From Proteus vulgaris (lineage in GTDB: Bacteria > Pseudomonadota > Gammaproteobacteria > Enterobacterales > Enterobacteriaceae): a stretch of DNA of 64,000 nt. The translations under genes were made by a program, and so were the position numbers. Positions 30,569 to 40,950 of this stretch are shown here, one piece after another (the first letter of the stretch is position 1; every line of letters starts with the position of its first letter). The notes beneath the pieces were generated by a model. That model had not been told where the DNA came from and did no database searches. It was given only the letters and a program-made list of their open reading frames with translations. Where the stretch lies: contig LR590468.1 of assembly GCA_901472505.1 (NCBI GenBank), positions 2,269,501 through 2,333,500 of the forward strand, read 5' to 3'.

Positions 30569-31639
30569 TTACGATTCTGGTTGATATTCAGAAATAGTCA
30601 CATCAACATTGAGTTCATTACCCTCACGTAATAACGTAACAGGTAATACTGTGCCGGGACGGGTTTCTGCAATATAGTCCATCATTTCCATGGCAGAAGT
30701 GGCGGGAGCATGGTTGATGCTAAGAATAATATCACCTGTTTTTATACCTGCTTTATCTGCTGGACTATTGGGGGAAATCCGAAAAATACGTAGCCCTTGG
30801 ATTTGTTTAATGTCTGTATTTGATGAGCGAATTCTGGGTAATTCTTTTGCTGTTATACCAATAAAACCTCGAATAACACGACCATCACGAATAAGTTTAT
30901 TCATGATTTTTACAGCCAATTCGGTTGGAATAGCAAAGCCTAAGCCTTCAGCACTTGGGCGATATCCATTGTAGGTTCCTGAGTCAAACGTCATGGTATT
31001 AATACCCACAAGTTCGCCCTCTGTATTAATAAGTGCTCCACCTGAGTTGCCTTCATTAATTGAGGCGTCTGTTTGTAGAAAGTTTTGGTAACGTGTTGGG
31101 CTTAACCCCACTCGGCCTGTTGCACTAATTATCCCTTGGGTAATTGTTTGTCCAATATTAAATGGATTACCAATTGCGAGTACAACATCACCAACATGAG
31201 AAATTCGTTTACTGTTAATAGGGATTGTTGGGAGTTTATCAGCATCAATTTTTAATACGGCCAGATCAGTTAAAGGATCGGAGCCAACTAGTGAACCTTC
31301 ATAAAGATCACCATTTTGTAATGCGACAATAATCTGATCAGCATTATTAATAACATGTTGATTTGTCAGAATATAGCCTCGCCCATCCATGATAACGCCT
31401 GCGCCTAAAGAGGTCAGTTCACGGCCTTCTTGAGAAAAGCTTCCCATCGTACTGCTATAAACATTGACGACCGCAGGTGCTGCACGTCGTACTGCTGTGT
31501 TGTAGCTAAAAGGAGCATTAAGAAAATCACCATTGAGTAGGTGTTCAATAAAAATAGGGCGAATCGAAGGGACTGCAATCAAAAGAATTGCTGCTGTTAA
31601 GAGGCCAATCAATGTCGATCGCAGTAACTTAGTTAACAT
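30569..31639 (-). CDS. degS: DegS, site-1 protease of the sigma-E pathway
   Basis: A 356-residue inner-membrane-anchored trypsin-like protease. Unfolded outer-membrane porins bound to its PDZ domain trigger cleavage of RseA and release of sigma-E. It has an N-terminal transmembrane anchor (about residues 4-24), a protease domain with the catalytic His in TNQHVINNADQI, Asp in DPLTDLAVLKI and Ser in GNSGGALINTEG, and one PDZ domain (about 255-350). A single PDZ distinguishes it from DegQ/DegP. The start is set at MLTKLLRS (31639) by alignment with E. coli, not the upstream ATG at 31666. Confidence 0.95.
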   Translation of the reverse strand: MLTKLLRSTLIGLLTAAILLIAVPSIRPIFIEHLLNGDFLNAPFSYNTAVRRAAPAVVNVYSSTMGSFSQEGRELTSLGAGVIMDGRGYILTNQHVINNADQIIVALQNGDLYEGSLVGSDPLTDLAVLKIDADKLPTIPINSKRISHVGDVVLAIGNPFNIGQTITQGIISATGRVGLSPTRYQNFLQTDASINEGNSGGALINTEGELVGINTMTFDSGTYNGYRPSAEGLGFAIPTELAVKIMNKLIRDGRVIRGFIGITAKELPRIRSSNTDIKQIQGLRIFRISPNSPADKAGIKTGDIILSINHAPATSAMEMMDYIAETRPGTVLPVTLLREGNELNVDVTISEYQPES

Positions 31640-31775
31640 AAAAATCCTGTATTTATGTCTGACCATGAGATTATTTGCGTAAGGAAGATGAGAATAGCAT
31701 AGTTTAACTTATGAAAGCATTGCTTAGCGCATAAAATCCTCTTTTAAGCCAATGGCTCTTATTGAAAATGCACAT

Positions 31776-31808
31776 AAAAAAAAGCCCTATAATCAAAAAT
31801 ATAGGGCT
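31776..31808 (-). terminator. Intrinsic terminator after degQ
   Basis: On the minus strand AGCCCTATA (from 31808) pairs with TATAGGGCT (to 31783), then a run of eight T. It separates degQ from degS, so degS should have its own promoter in 31640-31775. Confidence 0.92.
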
Positions 31809-31847
31809 AAGGAAATCAATAAATTAGATAGGTGAAAAGCTTACTTC

Positions 31848-33239
31848 TTAACGCGGTGTATTACGTAACAGCAGATAAATTTCATCATTACCACGCTGAA
31901 TGTTTAATGCCAGAACGGGAGGTTTAGCATCAATGGCTTTACGTAAATCGCCTAATGATGCAATTGGGGTGTTATTGATACCAATAATCAGGTCGCCTTT
32001 CTGTAAACCAGATGCAGCCGCTGCTGAATCTTTTTCTACCGAATCGACGGAAACTGCTTTCACTTTTTTGTTTAAGTAATTACTTAATGTGGCACCTTGT
32101 AGTGCAGGAGAAAAGTTGTCTGCGCGTGTTGCATCAGCAGATTGTTTCTCTAATGTCACTTTAACATCCATTGGTTTACCTTGACGGATTAAGCCAATCA
32201 GGATTTCCTTACCCGGAGGGGTTGTACCGACTTTAGCTCTTAACTCAGCGAAGCTATTGATTCGTTTTCCATCAACAGAAATTAAAACGTCACCGGGTTT
32301 AATACCTGCTTTTGCTGCGGAGGAGTCAGGTAAAACTTCACTAACGAAAGCACCACGTTGTGCATCAATATTAAAGGATTTCGCTAAATCAGAATTCATT
32401 TCTGTACCGCGAATACCTAAGATGCCACGTTTAACTTCGCCATGAGAAATAAGCTGTTGGCTAAGATCACGAGCCATATTACTAGGGATAGCAAAGCCAA
32501 TACCAATATTACCGCCTCCAGGTGCAAGAATGGCTGTATTAATTCCGATTAATTCACCATTTAAGTTAACTAACGCACCACCAGAGTTACCTCGGTTGAT
32601 AGAAGCATCTGTTTGAATAAAGTTCTCTAAACCTTCAAGGTTTAAGCCACTACGGCCTAAGGCGGAAATAATACCAGATGTTGCTGTTTGACCTAAACCG
32701 AATGGGTTACCGACGGCAACAGCAAAGTCACCAACACGCAATTGGTCTGAGTCTGCCATTTTGATCGCCGTTAAATTGGTCGGTTTTTCAATTTGCAGTA
32801 AGGCGATATCTGTTTGTGGATCGCTCCCAATTAATTTTGCGTTAAATTCGCGACCATCATTAATTTGCAGTTGAATTTTATCTGCACCCTCAACAACATG
32901 ATTATTCGTTAAGACATAACCTTTTTGTGCATCAATAATGACGCCTGAGCCTAGGCCTTCAAAAGGGCGAATGCTCTGTTGTTGTGATGGAAAATTAGGG
33001 CCAAAGAAGAATTTAAACTCTTCTGGCACTTGTTGGTTTTGTACCCGTGTCCCTGAAACATGCACACTGACAACGGCTGGTAGCACTTTTTCTAACATAG
33101 GTGCAAGGCTTGGGAGTTGCTCTCCTGATGGCATTACAGCCGGTAATGCCGCCATGCTGGTGGCTGGGATGGTTGAGAGTGAAAGTCCGACACTCATTGC
33201 TAATGCACTAAGTAATAATTTTCTTTTTTTAGTCAACAT
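31848..33239 (-). CDS. degQ: DegQ, periplasmic HtrA-type serine protease
   Basis: A 463-residue Deg/HtrA protease-chaperone. It has an N-terminal signal peptide (LLLSALAMSVGLSLSTIPATSMA), a protease domain with the triad in TNNHVVEGADKI, DPQTDIALLQI and RGNSGGALVNLNGE, and two PDZ domains (about residues 265-360 and 370-460). The LA loop (VQNQQVPEEFKFFFG) is short, fitting DegQ rather than DegP. It degrades or refolds misfolded envelope proteins. Adjacent degS is its usual neighbour. Confidence 0.95.
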   Translation of the reverse strand: MLTKKRKLLLSALAMSVGLSLSTIPATSMAALPAVMPSGEQLPSLAPMLEKVLPAVVSVHVSGTRVQNQQVPEEFKFFFGPNFPSQQQSIRPFEGLGSGVIIDAQKGYVLTNNHVVEGADKIQLQINDGREFNAKLIGSDPQTDIALLQIEKPTNLTAIKMADSDQLRVGDFAVAVGNPFGLGQTATSGIISALGRSGLNLEGLENFIQTDASINRGNSGGALVNLNGELIGINTAILAPGGGNIGIGFAIPSNMARDLSQQLISHGEVKRGILGIRGTEMNSDLAKSFNIDAQRGAFVSEVLPDSSAAKAGIKPGDVLISVDGKRINSFAELRAKVGTTPPGKEILIGLIRQGKPMDVKVTLEKQSADATRADNFSPALQGATLSNYLNKKVKAVSVDSVEKDSAAAASGLQKGDLIIGINNTPIASLGDLRKAIDAKPPVLALNIQRGNDEIYLLLRNTPR

Positions 33240-33439
33240 GAATTAGAGTCTCTTGATACAGTTATCAAAATAAAATTTATTGCCCAAAATGAGCGCGATG
33301 TCACTAAGACCTGTACTGACAAAGGAAAGTTCATTAAGACATGATGTGCTTTGCTTCCTTTTACATGGATTTACAAGACAAAAGCTATCTTTAAAACCAT
33401 AGCAAATAATCGCCTTTTTATGATGTTTAATCGAAAGAG

Positions 33440-33464
33440 AAACGCCACAAGAAATGTGGCGTTT
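33440..33464. terminator. Stem-loop downstream of yhcB
   Basis: AAACGCCACA (33440-33449) pairs with TGTGGCGTTT (33455-33464). It lies directly after the yhcB stop on the minus strand and is followed by mixed T-rich sequence. Confidence 0.7.
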
Positions 33465-33469
33465 TAATA

Positions 33470-33874
33470 TTAATTATCTTTTTTGTCTGTAGGTCTGAAC
33501 AATCCGGATGCTCCTTCGGAGTAATCACGAGGTGGCATTTTTATTGGGGATTGATCATTAGCTGCTTCAGATTCACTTAATCGGTAATTAAATGGGTTAT
33601 CTTGAGCGGGCATATCTGGCATAAGCTCATTAGAACTTTTTGCCATATGTTGGTAAAGCTGACGGTAATCTCTCGCCATATTATCTAATAGTTCAGCGCT
33701 TCTAGCAAAGTGGCTGACAAGCTCATTGCGATAAGTGTCCAATTCTTCTTTTTTTGTATCTAACTCTGCTTTGATAGCATCTTGTTGGCGAAGGGTACTG
33801 TTACCGTAACGCATTGCGAGTGCGCCGATAATAAGACCTACAACTAATCCAATCAGTGCATAAACCCAAACCAT
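33470..33874 (-). CDS. yhcB: YhcB (ZapG), cell-envelope division/elongation-linked protein
   Basis: A 134-residue DUF1043 protein with one N-terminal transmembrane helix (about residues 3-22, YALIGLVVGLIIGALAMRYG), a long coiled-coil (about 28-90) and a disordered charged tail. E. coli YhcB is linked to coordination of cell division, peptidoglycan and LPS/phospholipid synthesis. It sits between degQ and zapE as in E. coli, divergent from zapE. Confidence 0.93.
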   Translation of the reverse strand: MVWVYALIGLVVGLIIGALAMRYGNSTLRQQDAIKAELDTKKEELDTYRNELVSHFARSAELLDNMARDYRQLYQHMAKSSNELMPDMPAQDNPFNYRLSESEAANDQSPIKMPPRDYSEGASGLFRPTDKKDN

Positions 33875-34077
33875 GGCAACTCCTTTTCATCTAATAGTGA
33901 GGACGATGGATTCTTATAACATCATAACCGCTAAAAGGCATGGGTGGAATAATATCCTTAAGCTTAATATGAAATTCCTGTGTTACGTTGATGTTAAAAC
34001 AATTCTTAATGCTTATAATAGGGGCATTCGACAGACACAAATCAGTATGTCAGAAAATTAAGGATAAGAGGGCATTC

Positions 34078-35193
34078 ATGACAGTTAGTACGCCATTATC
34101 ACTTTATGAAGCCGCATTGATGCAAGGTGATTATCAACCTGATGATGTTCAGCGAAAAACGGTTCTTCATCTTCAACAGATATACCATGCATTATTAAAA
34201 GAGACCCCACCAGAAAAAAATTCGTTAGCACAGCGATTATTCGGGCGAATTCGTACAAAAAAACAGGTTACTGCACCAGAACGTGGTTTATATATGTGGG
34301 GCGGTGTGGGGCGAGGTAAAACATGGCTGATGGATATGTTTTATCAAAGTTTACCGACAGAGCGAAAACTACGACTCCATTTTCATCGCTTTATGCTACG
34401 CGTTCAAGATGAGTTAAAACGCTTACAAGGACAGGAAAATCCGTTAGAAATTATTGCTGATGGTTTTAAAGCACAAACGGATGTGCTTTGTTTTGATGAG
34501 TTTTTTGTTTCTGATATTACCGACGCCATGATCTTAGGCACGTTGCTGGAGGCCTTATTTGCTAGAGGCATCACACTGGTAGCAACATCGAATATTCCTC
34601 CTGATGAGCTTTATCGCAACGGGTTACAGCGTTCTCGTTTTTTACCCGCAATAGAACAAATTAAACATCATTGCGATATTTTAAATGTTGATGCGGGTAT
34701 CGATTATCGCTTAAGAACGTTAACGCAAGCACATCTTTTTTTATTCCCACTAAGTGATAAAAACCGCCAAGAGATGGAGAGGATTTTTTCGCATTTAGCA
34801 ACCAATGAACCACAAACTGATTGTATTTTAACAATTAATCATCGGCCAATGAAGGTCAGAAAAGTCGCTAACGGTGTATTGGCAGTTAATTTCGCAACTT
34901 TATGTATGGAGGCGCGAAGTCAGCTTGATTACATCGAACTTTCTCAGCATTATCACACCGTTTTATTACATGAAATGACGCAAATGAATGCATTAAATGA
35001 AGATGTTGCTCGCCGATTTTTAGCTTTAGTTGATGAATTTTATGAACGTAAAGTGAAACTGATTATTAATGCTGATGTGGAAATGAATGCAATTTACCAA
35101 GGTGATTTTTTACGATTTGAATATCAGCGTTGCCTCTCTCGTTTGCAGGAAATGCAAAGTGAAGCGTATTTAGTGCAACCTCATCTCGCTTAA
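34078..35193 (+). CDS. zapE: ZapE, cell division AAA+ ATPase
   Basis: A 371-residue AFG1-type AAA+ ATPase (YhcM) that binds FtsZ and destabilises Z-rings at constriction under low oxygen or high temperature. Walker A is WGGVGRGKTWLMD and Walker B is VLCFDEFFVSDITDA, with the sensor SNIPPDELYRNGLQR and the C-terminal CLSRLQEMQSE. The family N-terminus gives ATG 34078 after a GATAAGAGG-like site; a longer frame to 33988 is open but adds unrelated residues. Confidence 0.95.
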   Translation: MTVSTPLSLYEAALMQGDYQPDDVQRKTVLHLQQIYHALLKETPPEKNSLAQRLFGRIRTKKQVTAPERGLYMWGGVGRGKTWLMDMFYQSLPTERKLRLHFHRFMLRVQDELKRLQGQENPLEIIADGFKAQTDVLCFDEFFVSDITDAMILGTLLEALFARGITLVATSNIPPDELYRNGLQRSRFLPAIEQIKHHCDILNVDAGIDYRLRTLTQAHLFLFPLSDKNRQEMERIFSHLATNEPQTDCILTINHRPMKVRKVANGVLAVNFATLCMEARSQLDYIELSQHYHTVLLHEMTQMNALNEDVARRFLALVDEFYERKVKLIINADVEMNAIYQGDFLRFEYQRCLSRLQEMQSEAYLVQPHLA

Positions 35194-35448
35194 TATTTAA
35201 TTCTTGAAGAAAGTCATCTTTCATTATGATAGGATGGCGCAGGTTAAGTTGCTTGATATTTTTTCTATGAAAATAAAGAACATTAGGCAGCTTACAAACG
35301 CTCTGGAAAGGAACAATTCTTCTCTTCAGGTAGCAAGAATTTATCAGTCAAATCAGAAAAAAGTGCCAGATTTGTTTTTTTCGCTGAAATATTGAAAAAG
35401 AATTCAATTGTTTTTCAATTATGACTCGATTTTTTTTTCTGACTTCTC

Positions 35449-35454
35449 TATAAT
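35449..35454 (+). promoter_or_regulatory. Probable rplM-rpsI promoter (-10 element)
   Basis: TATAAT at 35449-35454 is followed by a CTTGCGACC-type GC-rich discriminator, typical of stringently controlled ribosomal promoters. No good -35 is present at 17 bases, although TCGATT at 35426-35431 is correctly spaced. The leader to rplM would be about 165 bases. Confidence 0.6.
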
Positions 35455-35461
35455 CTTGCGA

Positions 35462-36055
<594 letters not shown>

Positions 36056-36067
36056 TCGGGATAATAG

Positions 36068-36463
<396 letters not shown>

Positions 36464-36495
36464 TTTGTTATCTTTTAGATATCAATTTGATGTTG

Positions 36496-36525
36496 AAAAC
36501 CCGTCTTCACAGGCGGGTTTTTTAT
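36496..36525 (+). terminator. Intrinsic terminator after rpsI
   Basis: AAAACCCG (36496-36503) pairs with CGGGTTTT (36514-36521), followed by more T. It ends the rplM-rpsI operon. Confidence 0.9.
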
Positions 36526-37119
36526 TTTTGGCTGATTTATGTTTATTAATAGTAAAAACATAATGTTATTAATGCATGATGCAAATACTCATAAAACAGG
36601 TTTTATATAAGATACTGACAGTATTAAAAAATCTATTTTTTAGATATTATCGCTAAATTATTTTATTTTTTGATATTATAATCTTACTTTTAAGGTATCA
36701 TGGCATATTGTTTTGAATTATTTGCATTAGCCCCCCTAAGTAACATGAATTCTGATAGAATAGCGAGCTTTGGTGTCTTTCTTTCTATTATTTCATTATG
36801 TTGTCAATGGGTGTATTGATAGTAATGCCCGTGATTAATTTGAAAGCCATACCAAAATTATTATGACAATGATGATTGTTGAATGATTATTTTGGTATTA
36901 CTTGATAATGATATGTGCCGCAAAGACAGGTGAGTTTTTAACCCTGTAAAATATGATTATCCCACGATAACACTGTTATACAGGTAGTTGCCCAATGCAG
37001 TTAATAACTTAAATGTTTATTTAGGTTTACTGCGTTTGTGTGCTTGTCTTTTAGGAATGGGGAAATGGAAAAGGCATTGTGCCAATTCATTTCTTTAATT
37101 GATTAACTTGGAGGTTTTC
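36526..37119 (+). promoter_or_regulatory. Long non-coding region upstream of sspA
   Basis: About 590 bases without a credible gene. Visible elements are an extended -10-like TGATAGAAT at 36753-36761 and a perfect 13-base palindrome, ATAACACTGTTAT (36967-36979), about 140 bases before sspA. The region probably holds the sspA promoters, perhaps with a long leader, but nothing else can be assigned. Confidence 0.4.
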
Positions 37120-37760
37120 ATGGCTGTCGCTGCCAACAAACGTTCGGTAATGACTTTGTTTTCCGGTCCGACTGATATTTTCAGCCATCAGGTCAGAATT
37201 GTCCTAGCGGAGAAAGGTGTCAGTGTTGAAATTGAACAGGTTGAAGCTGGTAATCTTCCACAGGATCTTATCGATCTGAATCCTTACCAAAGTGTGCCGA
37301 CTTTGGTCGATCGTGAGCTGACTCTGTATGATTCACGCATCATCATGGAATATCTTGATGAACGCTTCCCTCATCCTCCTTTAATGCCTGTTTATCCTGT
37401 TGCTCGTGGTAGCAGCCGTTTAATGATGCATCGCATCGAGCATGATTGGTATTCTTTAATGAACACCATCGAGAAAGGAACAGAACAACAAGCCAATGCT
37501 GCTCGTAAACAGTTGCTGAAGAGCTACTGGCTGTATCGCCTGTATTTAAAGAGTATCCTTACTTTATGAGTGAAGAATTCAGCTTAGTAGATTGCTACCT
37601 TGCTCCGCTCCTATGGCGTTTACCTGTATTAGGCGTGGATTTAAGTGGTGCAGGCGCTAAAGACGTACAAATTTATATGCAACGTGTTTTTGAGCGCGAT
37701 TCTTTTCTTGCCTCATTAACCGAAGCAGAGCGTGAGATGCGCTTACCTTCAAGAGGGTAA
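37120..37760 (+). pseudogene. sspA: SspA, stringent starvation protein A (one-base frameshift)
   Basis: SspA is a glutathione transferase-fold RNA polymerase-associated protein, needed for stationary-phase acid tolerance and H-NS reduction. The start is ATG 37120 with GGAGG upstream; MAVAANKRSVMTLFSGPTDI matches E. coli. After RKQLLK the frame breaks, because AAGAG at 37519-37523 lacks one G. Adding it yields KELLAVSPVFKEYPYFMSEEFSLVD and joins the C-terminal frame that ends at 37760. Corrected length is 213 residues (E. coli 212). It is likely a sequencing error. Confidence 0.92.
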
Positions 37761-37766
37761 TAAAGT

Positions 37767-38276
37767 ATGGAGATTATGGACATGTCTCCGCGTCGTCCGC
37801 ATTTATTACGTGCGCATTATGACTGGATCATTGAAAACGAATTAACACCACATTTAGTTGTTGATGTGAATATTGAAGGTGTTCAAGTTCCAATGGAATA
37901 TGCGCATGATGGTCAAATTGTACTAAATATTTCATCTCGTGCAGTAGATAACTTAGAGTTAACGCCGTATCAGGTTTTATTTAGTGCAAGTTTTGGTGGC
38001 ATACCTCGTAAAGTGCGAGTGCCAATGGCTGCTGTTATGGCTATTTATGCGAGAGAAAACGGCGCGGGAATGATGTTTGAGCCAGAGCCAGCTTATGAAT
38101 CTGGTGCATCATTGCAATTTGCTGAAGATGAAAGTGAAGAACGTACTTTAACGCCAGTTAATGAAGGCTTATCACTCGTCACTGATGAAACAGTAGAAAC
38201 TGATATATCTTCACCGGATGATGATCCTGAGCCACCTCGCCCAACAGGCCGTCCAGCATTGCGTGTTGTGAAATAA
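37767..38276 (+). CDS. sspB: SspB, ClpXP adaptor protein
   Basis: A 169-residue adaptor that delivers ssrA-tagged proteins and RseA fragments to ClpXP. The folded domain (about residues 5-115; RRPHLLRAHYDWIIENELTPHL, FGGIPRKVRVPMAAVMAIYARENG) is followed by an acidic flexible linker and the C-terminal XB motif RPALRVVK that docks on ClpX. It is 6 bases after sspA, as expected. Confidence 0.96.
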   Translation: MEIMDMSPRRPHLLRAHYDWIIENELTPHLVVDVNIEGVQVPMEYAHDGQIVLNISSRAVDNLELTPYQVLFSASFGGIPRKVRVPMAAVMAIYARENGAGMMFEPEPAYESGASLQFAEDESEERTLTPVNEGLSLVTDETVETDISSPDDDPEPPRPTGRPALRVVK

Positions 38277-38300
38277 GCGATTATTTTATCAATAACAATA

Positions 38301-38335
38301 AAAAGCTCAGTTCAAGTAAACTGAGCTTTTTTTAT
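38301..38335 (+). terminator. Intrinsic terminator after sspB
   Basis: AAAAGCTCAGTT (38301-38312) and AACTGAGCTTTT (38319-38330) form a perfect 12-bp stem with a 6-base loop, then T residues. It ends sspAB. Confidence 0.95.
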
Positions 38336-38340
38336 GTATA

Positions 38341-38372
38341 AAAAAACGCCCTATATTACTATAGGGCGTTTT
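38341..38372 (-). terminator. Intrinsic terminator after the AbgA-like hydrolase gene
   Basis: CGCCCTATA (38347-38355) and TATAGGGCG (38360-38368) form a perfect stem. On the minus strand it is followed by six T (38341-38346). It lies back to back with the sspB terminator, so the convergent transcripts each have their own. Confidence 0.93.
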
Positions 38373-38393
38373 GAATATCTCATTGAATAAACG

Positions 38394-39668
38394 TTATTTC
38401 AGTAGTTCTTCTAAACAACCAGTATAAAGATTAACGGCAGTCATTAATTGTTTTTCATCGAAATCAAAGCCTGCTTGGTGGTGACCTGCCGTTCTATCAG
38501 CACCAACAACGAAGTATAGTGATTTACCACCACAACGTTGCACGCGTTTTGCTAATACAGTCGCATCTTCACTTCCCCCAAACGGGCGAGTGGCAACAGC
38601 TGTTAATTCAGGATGTTTACCAACGACTTTAGTCATGACATCAATCAGTTCTTGGTCATTTGTTAGGTCAACGGCTTCACCCATAATTTCGCTTTCCATT
38701 TCTAACTGGAAGCTATGCGCTGCACCTTCAGCCATACGTACTGCATTGGCAGCCATAAAGCTGTTGATCTCTTCATTTTCACCACGAACTTCGATTTGCA
38801 TTTCGGCATTAGCCGGGGTGACGTTACGGCCTTCACCGGCTTTTAATACACCGATGTTGATACGTGACATCCCTTTCCCATGGCGAGAAATCCCCAGCAT
38901 TTGTGTTGCTGCATGGCAAGCACCCGCTAATGCATTACGACCAAGTTCAGGCTCTGCCCCTGCGTGAGATGGCGCACCTTTAAAACGGAAGTCATATTTT
39001 GTGGTACACAAGAAATGTGTAGGGTTAATCACGATTTCGCCACTGTTTGCAATAAAGCCTAAGTGGGCACCTAAGAAGTAATCCGCATCATCAGCGATAC
39101 CACTTTCCGCCATCGCACGAGCACCACGAACACCTTCTTCTGCTGGTTGGAATAAGATTTTAACTTTACCAACGACTTTATCTTTATTCTCAACAAGCCA
39201 GTGAGCTACACCTAAACCGATAGAAATGTGTCCGTCATGGCCACAAGCGTGCATTTCACCCGCGTGACAAGAAGCAAAGTTCTCAGCATGAGGGCGGTGT
39301 TTAGTTTCTGTTGCTTCGTTAACACCCACACAGTCAATATCAAAACGAAGTGCTACGGTTGGGCCTGCTTTACCACTGTCAAAGATAGCGACACAACCTG
39401 TTAGTTCTTTCATTTCATCAAGCAGAGCTTCATCAACTTTATGCTCTCTTGCAACGGCTAAACCTTTCTCAACGACTTGGCGACGACGACCAAACGCGAA
39501 CTCTTGGTTGATAACATCAGGGCCAACTTTAACATCTAAACCTAAACTACGTAATTCTTTGACGATTTTTGCTGTAGTTAAAAATTCTGACCAACCAATT
39601 TCTGGGTATTGATGAAACTCACGACGCCATTTTATTAATTTTTCAAGTGTAATTGCTGACATATTCAT
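38394..39668 (-). CDS. M20-family amidohydrolase, AbgA-like
   Basis: A 424-residue zinc amidohydrolase of the M20 (aminoacylase/carboxypeptidase) clan. Family signatures are RREFHQYPEIGWSEF, MHACGHDGHISIGLGVAHWL (metal ligands C and H), FQPAEEGVRGARAM (catalytic Glu and metal-binding Glu) and the final AGHHQAGFDFDE. Overall similarity is to AbgA, the p-aminobenzoyl-glutamate hydrolase subunit, but no AbgB is adjacent. The gene starts 8 bases after an upstream DcuC-family transporter, so the pair probably imports and cleaves an N-acyl amino acid or peptide-like substrate. The substrate is unknown. ATG 39668 follows GGAG in the minus strand. Confidence 0.85.
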   Translation of the reverse strand: MNMSAITLEKLIKWRREFHQYPEIGWSEFLTTAKIVKELRSLGLDVKVGPDVINQEFAFGRRRQVVEKGLAVAREHKVDEALLDEMKELTGCVAIFDSGKAGPTVALRFDIDCVGVNEATETKHRPHAENFASCHAGEMHACGHDGHISIGLGVAHWLVENKDKVVGKVKILFQPAEEGVRGARAMAESGIADDADYFLGAHLGFIANSGEIVINPTHFLCTTKYDFRFKGAPSHAGAEPELGRNALAGACHAATQMLGISRHGKGMSRINIGVLKAGEGRNVTPANAEMQIEVRGENEEINSFMAANAVRMAEGAAHSFQLEMESEIMGEAVDLTNDQELIDVMTKVVGKHPELTAVATRPFGGSEDATVLAKRVQRCGGKSLYFVVGADRTAGHHQAGFDFDEKQLMTAVNLYTGCLEELLK

Positions 39669-39676
39669 TTCTCCAC

Positions 39677-40950
39677 TTATAACATGAATAACGCAACAGC
39701 GATGACTGCGATAATCATGCCTGGTGCAGTACGTTTTGCGATTTCCATAGGGTTAATGTTTGCAAGGCCAGCACAAACAATCGCCGCACCTGCCAGTGGT
39801 GACATAGTACGACCTAACGCGCCAGATAATGCCGCTGCCATACCCATATCAGGGATTTCATAACCGAATTGTGCAGCATGAGGTGTTACTGTTTCGTTGA
39901 ATGCGAATGCTGCTGCGTCACCAGAGCCTGTGATAATACCCATTAAGAATGGCCTAAAGTACCACCCCAGCGAGCAAATTCAGGAGAATGAGTTAAGAAG
40001 TTGATGAACGCGTCGATTAAACCAGATGCTTTCAGACCAGCTGCGAATACTGCAGCTGCAATGATGATACCTAATACATCACCATAAGCATTACCCATAC
40101 CTTTAAAGAACTCTTTTGTAATTTGAGCCGGGTTAGTTAATGTGATGAACAGGGCATAGATAGAACCGATTAACATTGCTGCAGGTACTGACAATTTGAA
40201 AGTGCTAAATGTTTCAAAGAATGGCAGAACTAACAGGATTAATGGAATAAAAGGTGCTGTTGCGTATAAATAGTTAGGGCGAATAGCTTCTGGTGTTGCT
40301 TGTGCTGATGAAGAAGACGTATCACTGGCAACAGAAGCCATTTTGAACTCTTTTTTCACTAAAGCAACAACCGCGAGTGAAACCGCAGCAATACCACCAG
40401 CCATTAAGCTGTATGGGCTATGGCGAGCGATTAAATCAACCACTTCCATATTTGCCATGTTAGCAACGAAGGCATTATGCGACATACCTGGGCTTAACAT
40501 TGAACCGATAGTACCACATAACACTGCACCACCAGCGATAGCCGGGTGAATACGTGCTGCGATTAATAATGGAATGAGTGTTGCACCTACCGCAGCCGCA
40601 CAACCTGCTGCTGATGGGATTGCGATATTAATAAAGTATGTTACGACAACAGTGGCTGGAATAAGGAAGAAGCCCAGACGAGTCATTACTTTTGATAAAA
40701 CATGAACCAGATGCATATCGCATTTGGTATATTTCATAACATAAGCAAAACCCATACTCGAACAGATTGCTTGAATTAATGATGAAGACACCATGCGCTC
40801 GCTAAATGCGGTAAGCGCATCTAATGGGCTCAGACTTAAAATACAGAGTAATAAGCCGGCACCAATTAGCACCATTCGGGTTTCATATTTTTTTATTAGC
40901 AAATAGACAGTTACAATAATAACGGCTACTGCTATCAGTTGCATCACCAT
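39677..40950 (-). pseudogene. DcuC-family C4-dicarboxylate-type transporter (one-base frameshift)
   Basis: A polytopic inner-membrane protein with about 11-12 hydrophobic segments, of the DcuC antiporter family used for anaerobic fumarate/succinate or aspartate exchange. Motifs are IPSAAGCAAAVGATLIPLL, LCGTIGSMLSPGMSHNAFVAN and, in the second frame, TGSGDAAAFAF and LGRTMSPLAGAAIVCAG. The first frame stops at 39943 after WGGTLGHS; one missing C in GGCC near 39957 would give GGTLGPFLMGIITGSGD and a single 424-residue protein. It precedes the AbgA-like hydrolase by 8 bases. A perfect FNR site lies upstream. This pairing differs from E. coli dcuC, so the transported substrate may be an acylated aspartate or similar, which is inference. 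Confidence 0.82.

Noticed and set aside
35204..35395. 63-codon open frame between zapE and rplM
   Set aside because: No recognisable motif, poor start context, and it lies in the region upstream of the rplM promoter. Open frames of this size are expected by chance at this AT content.
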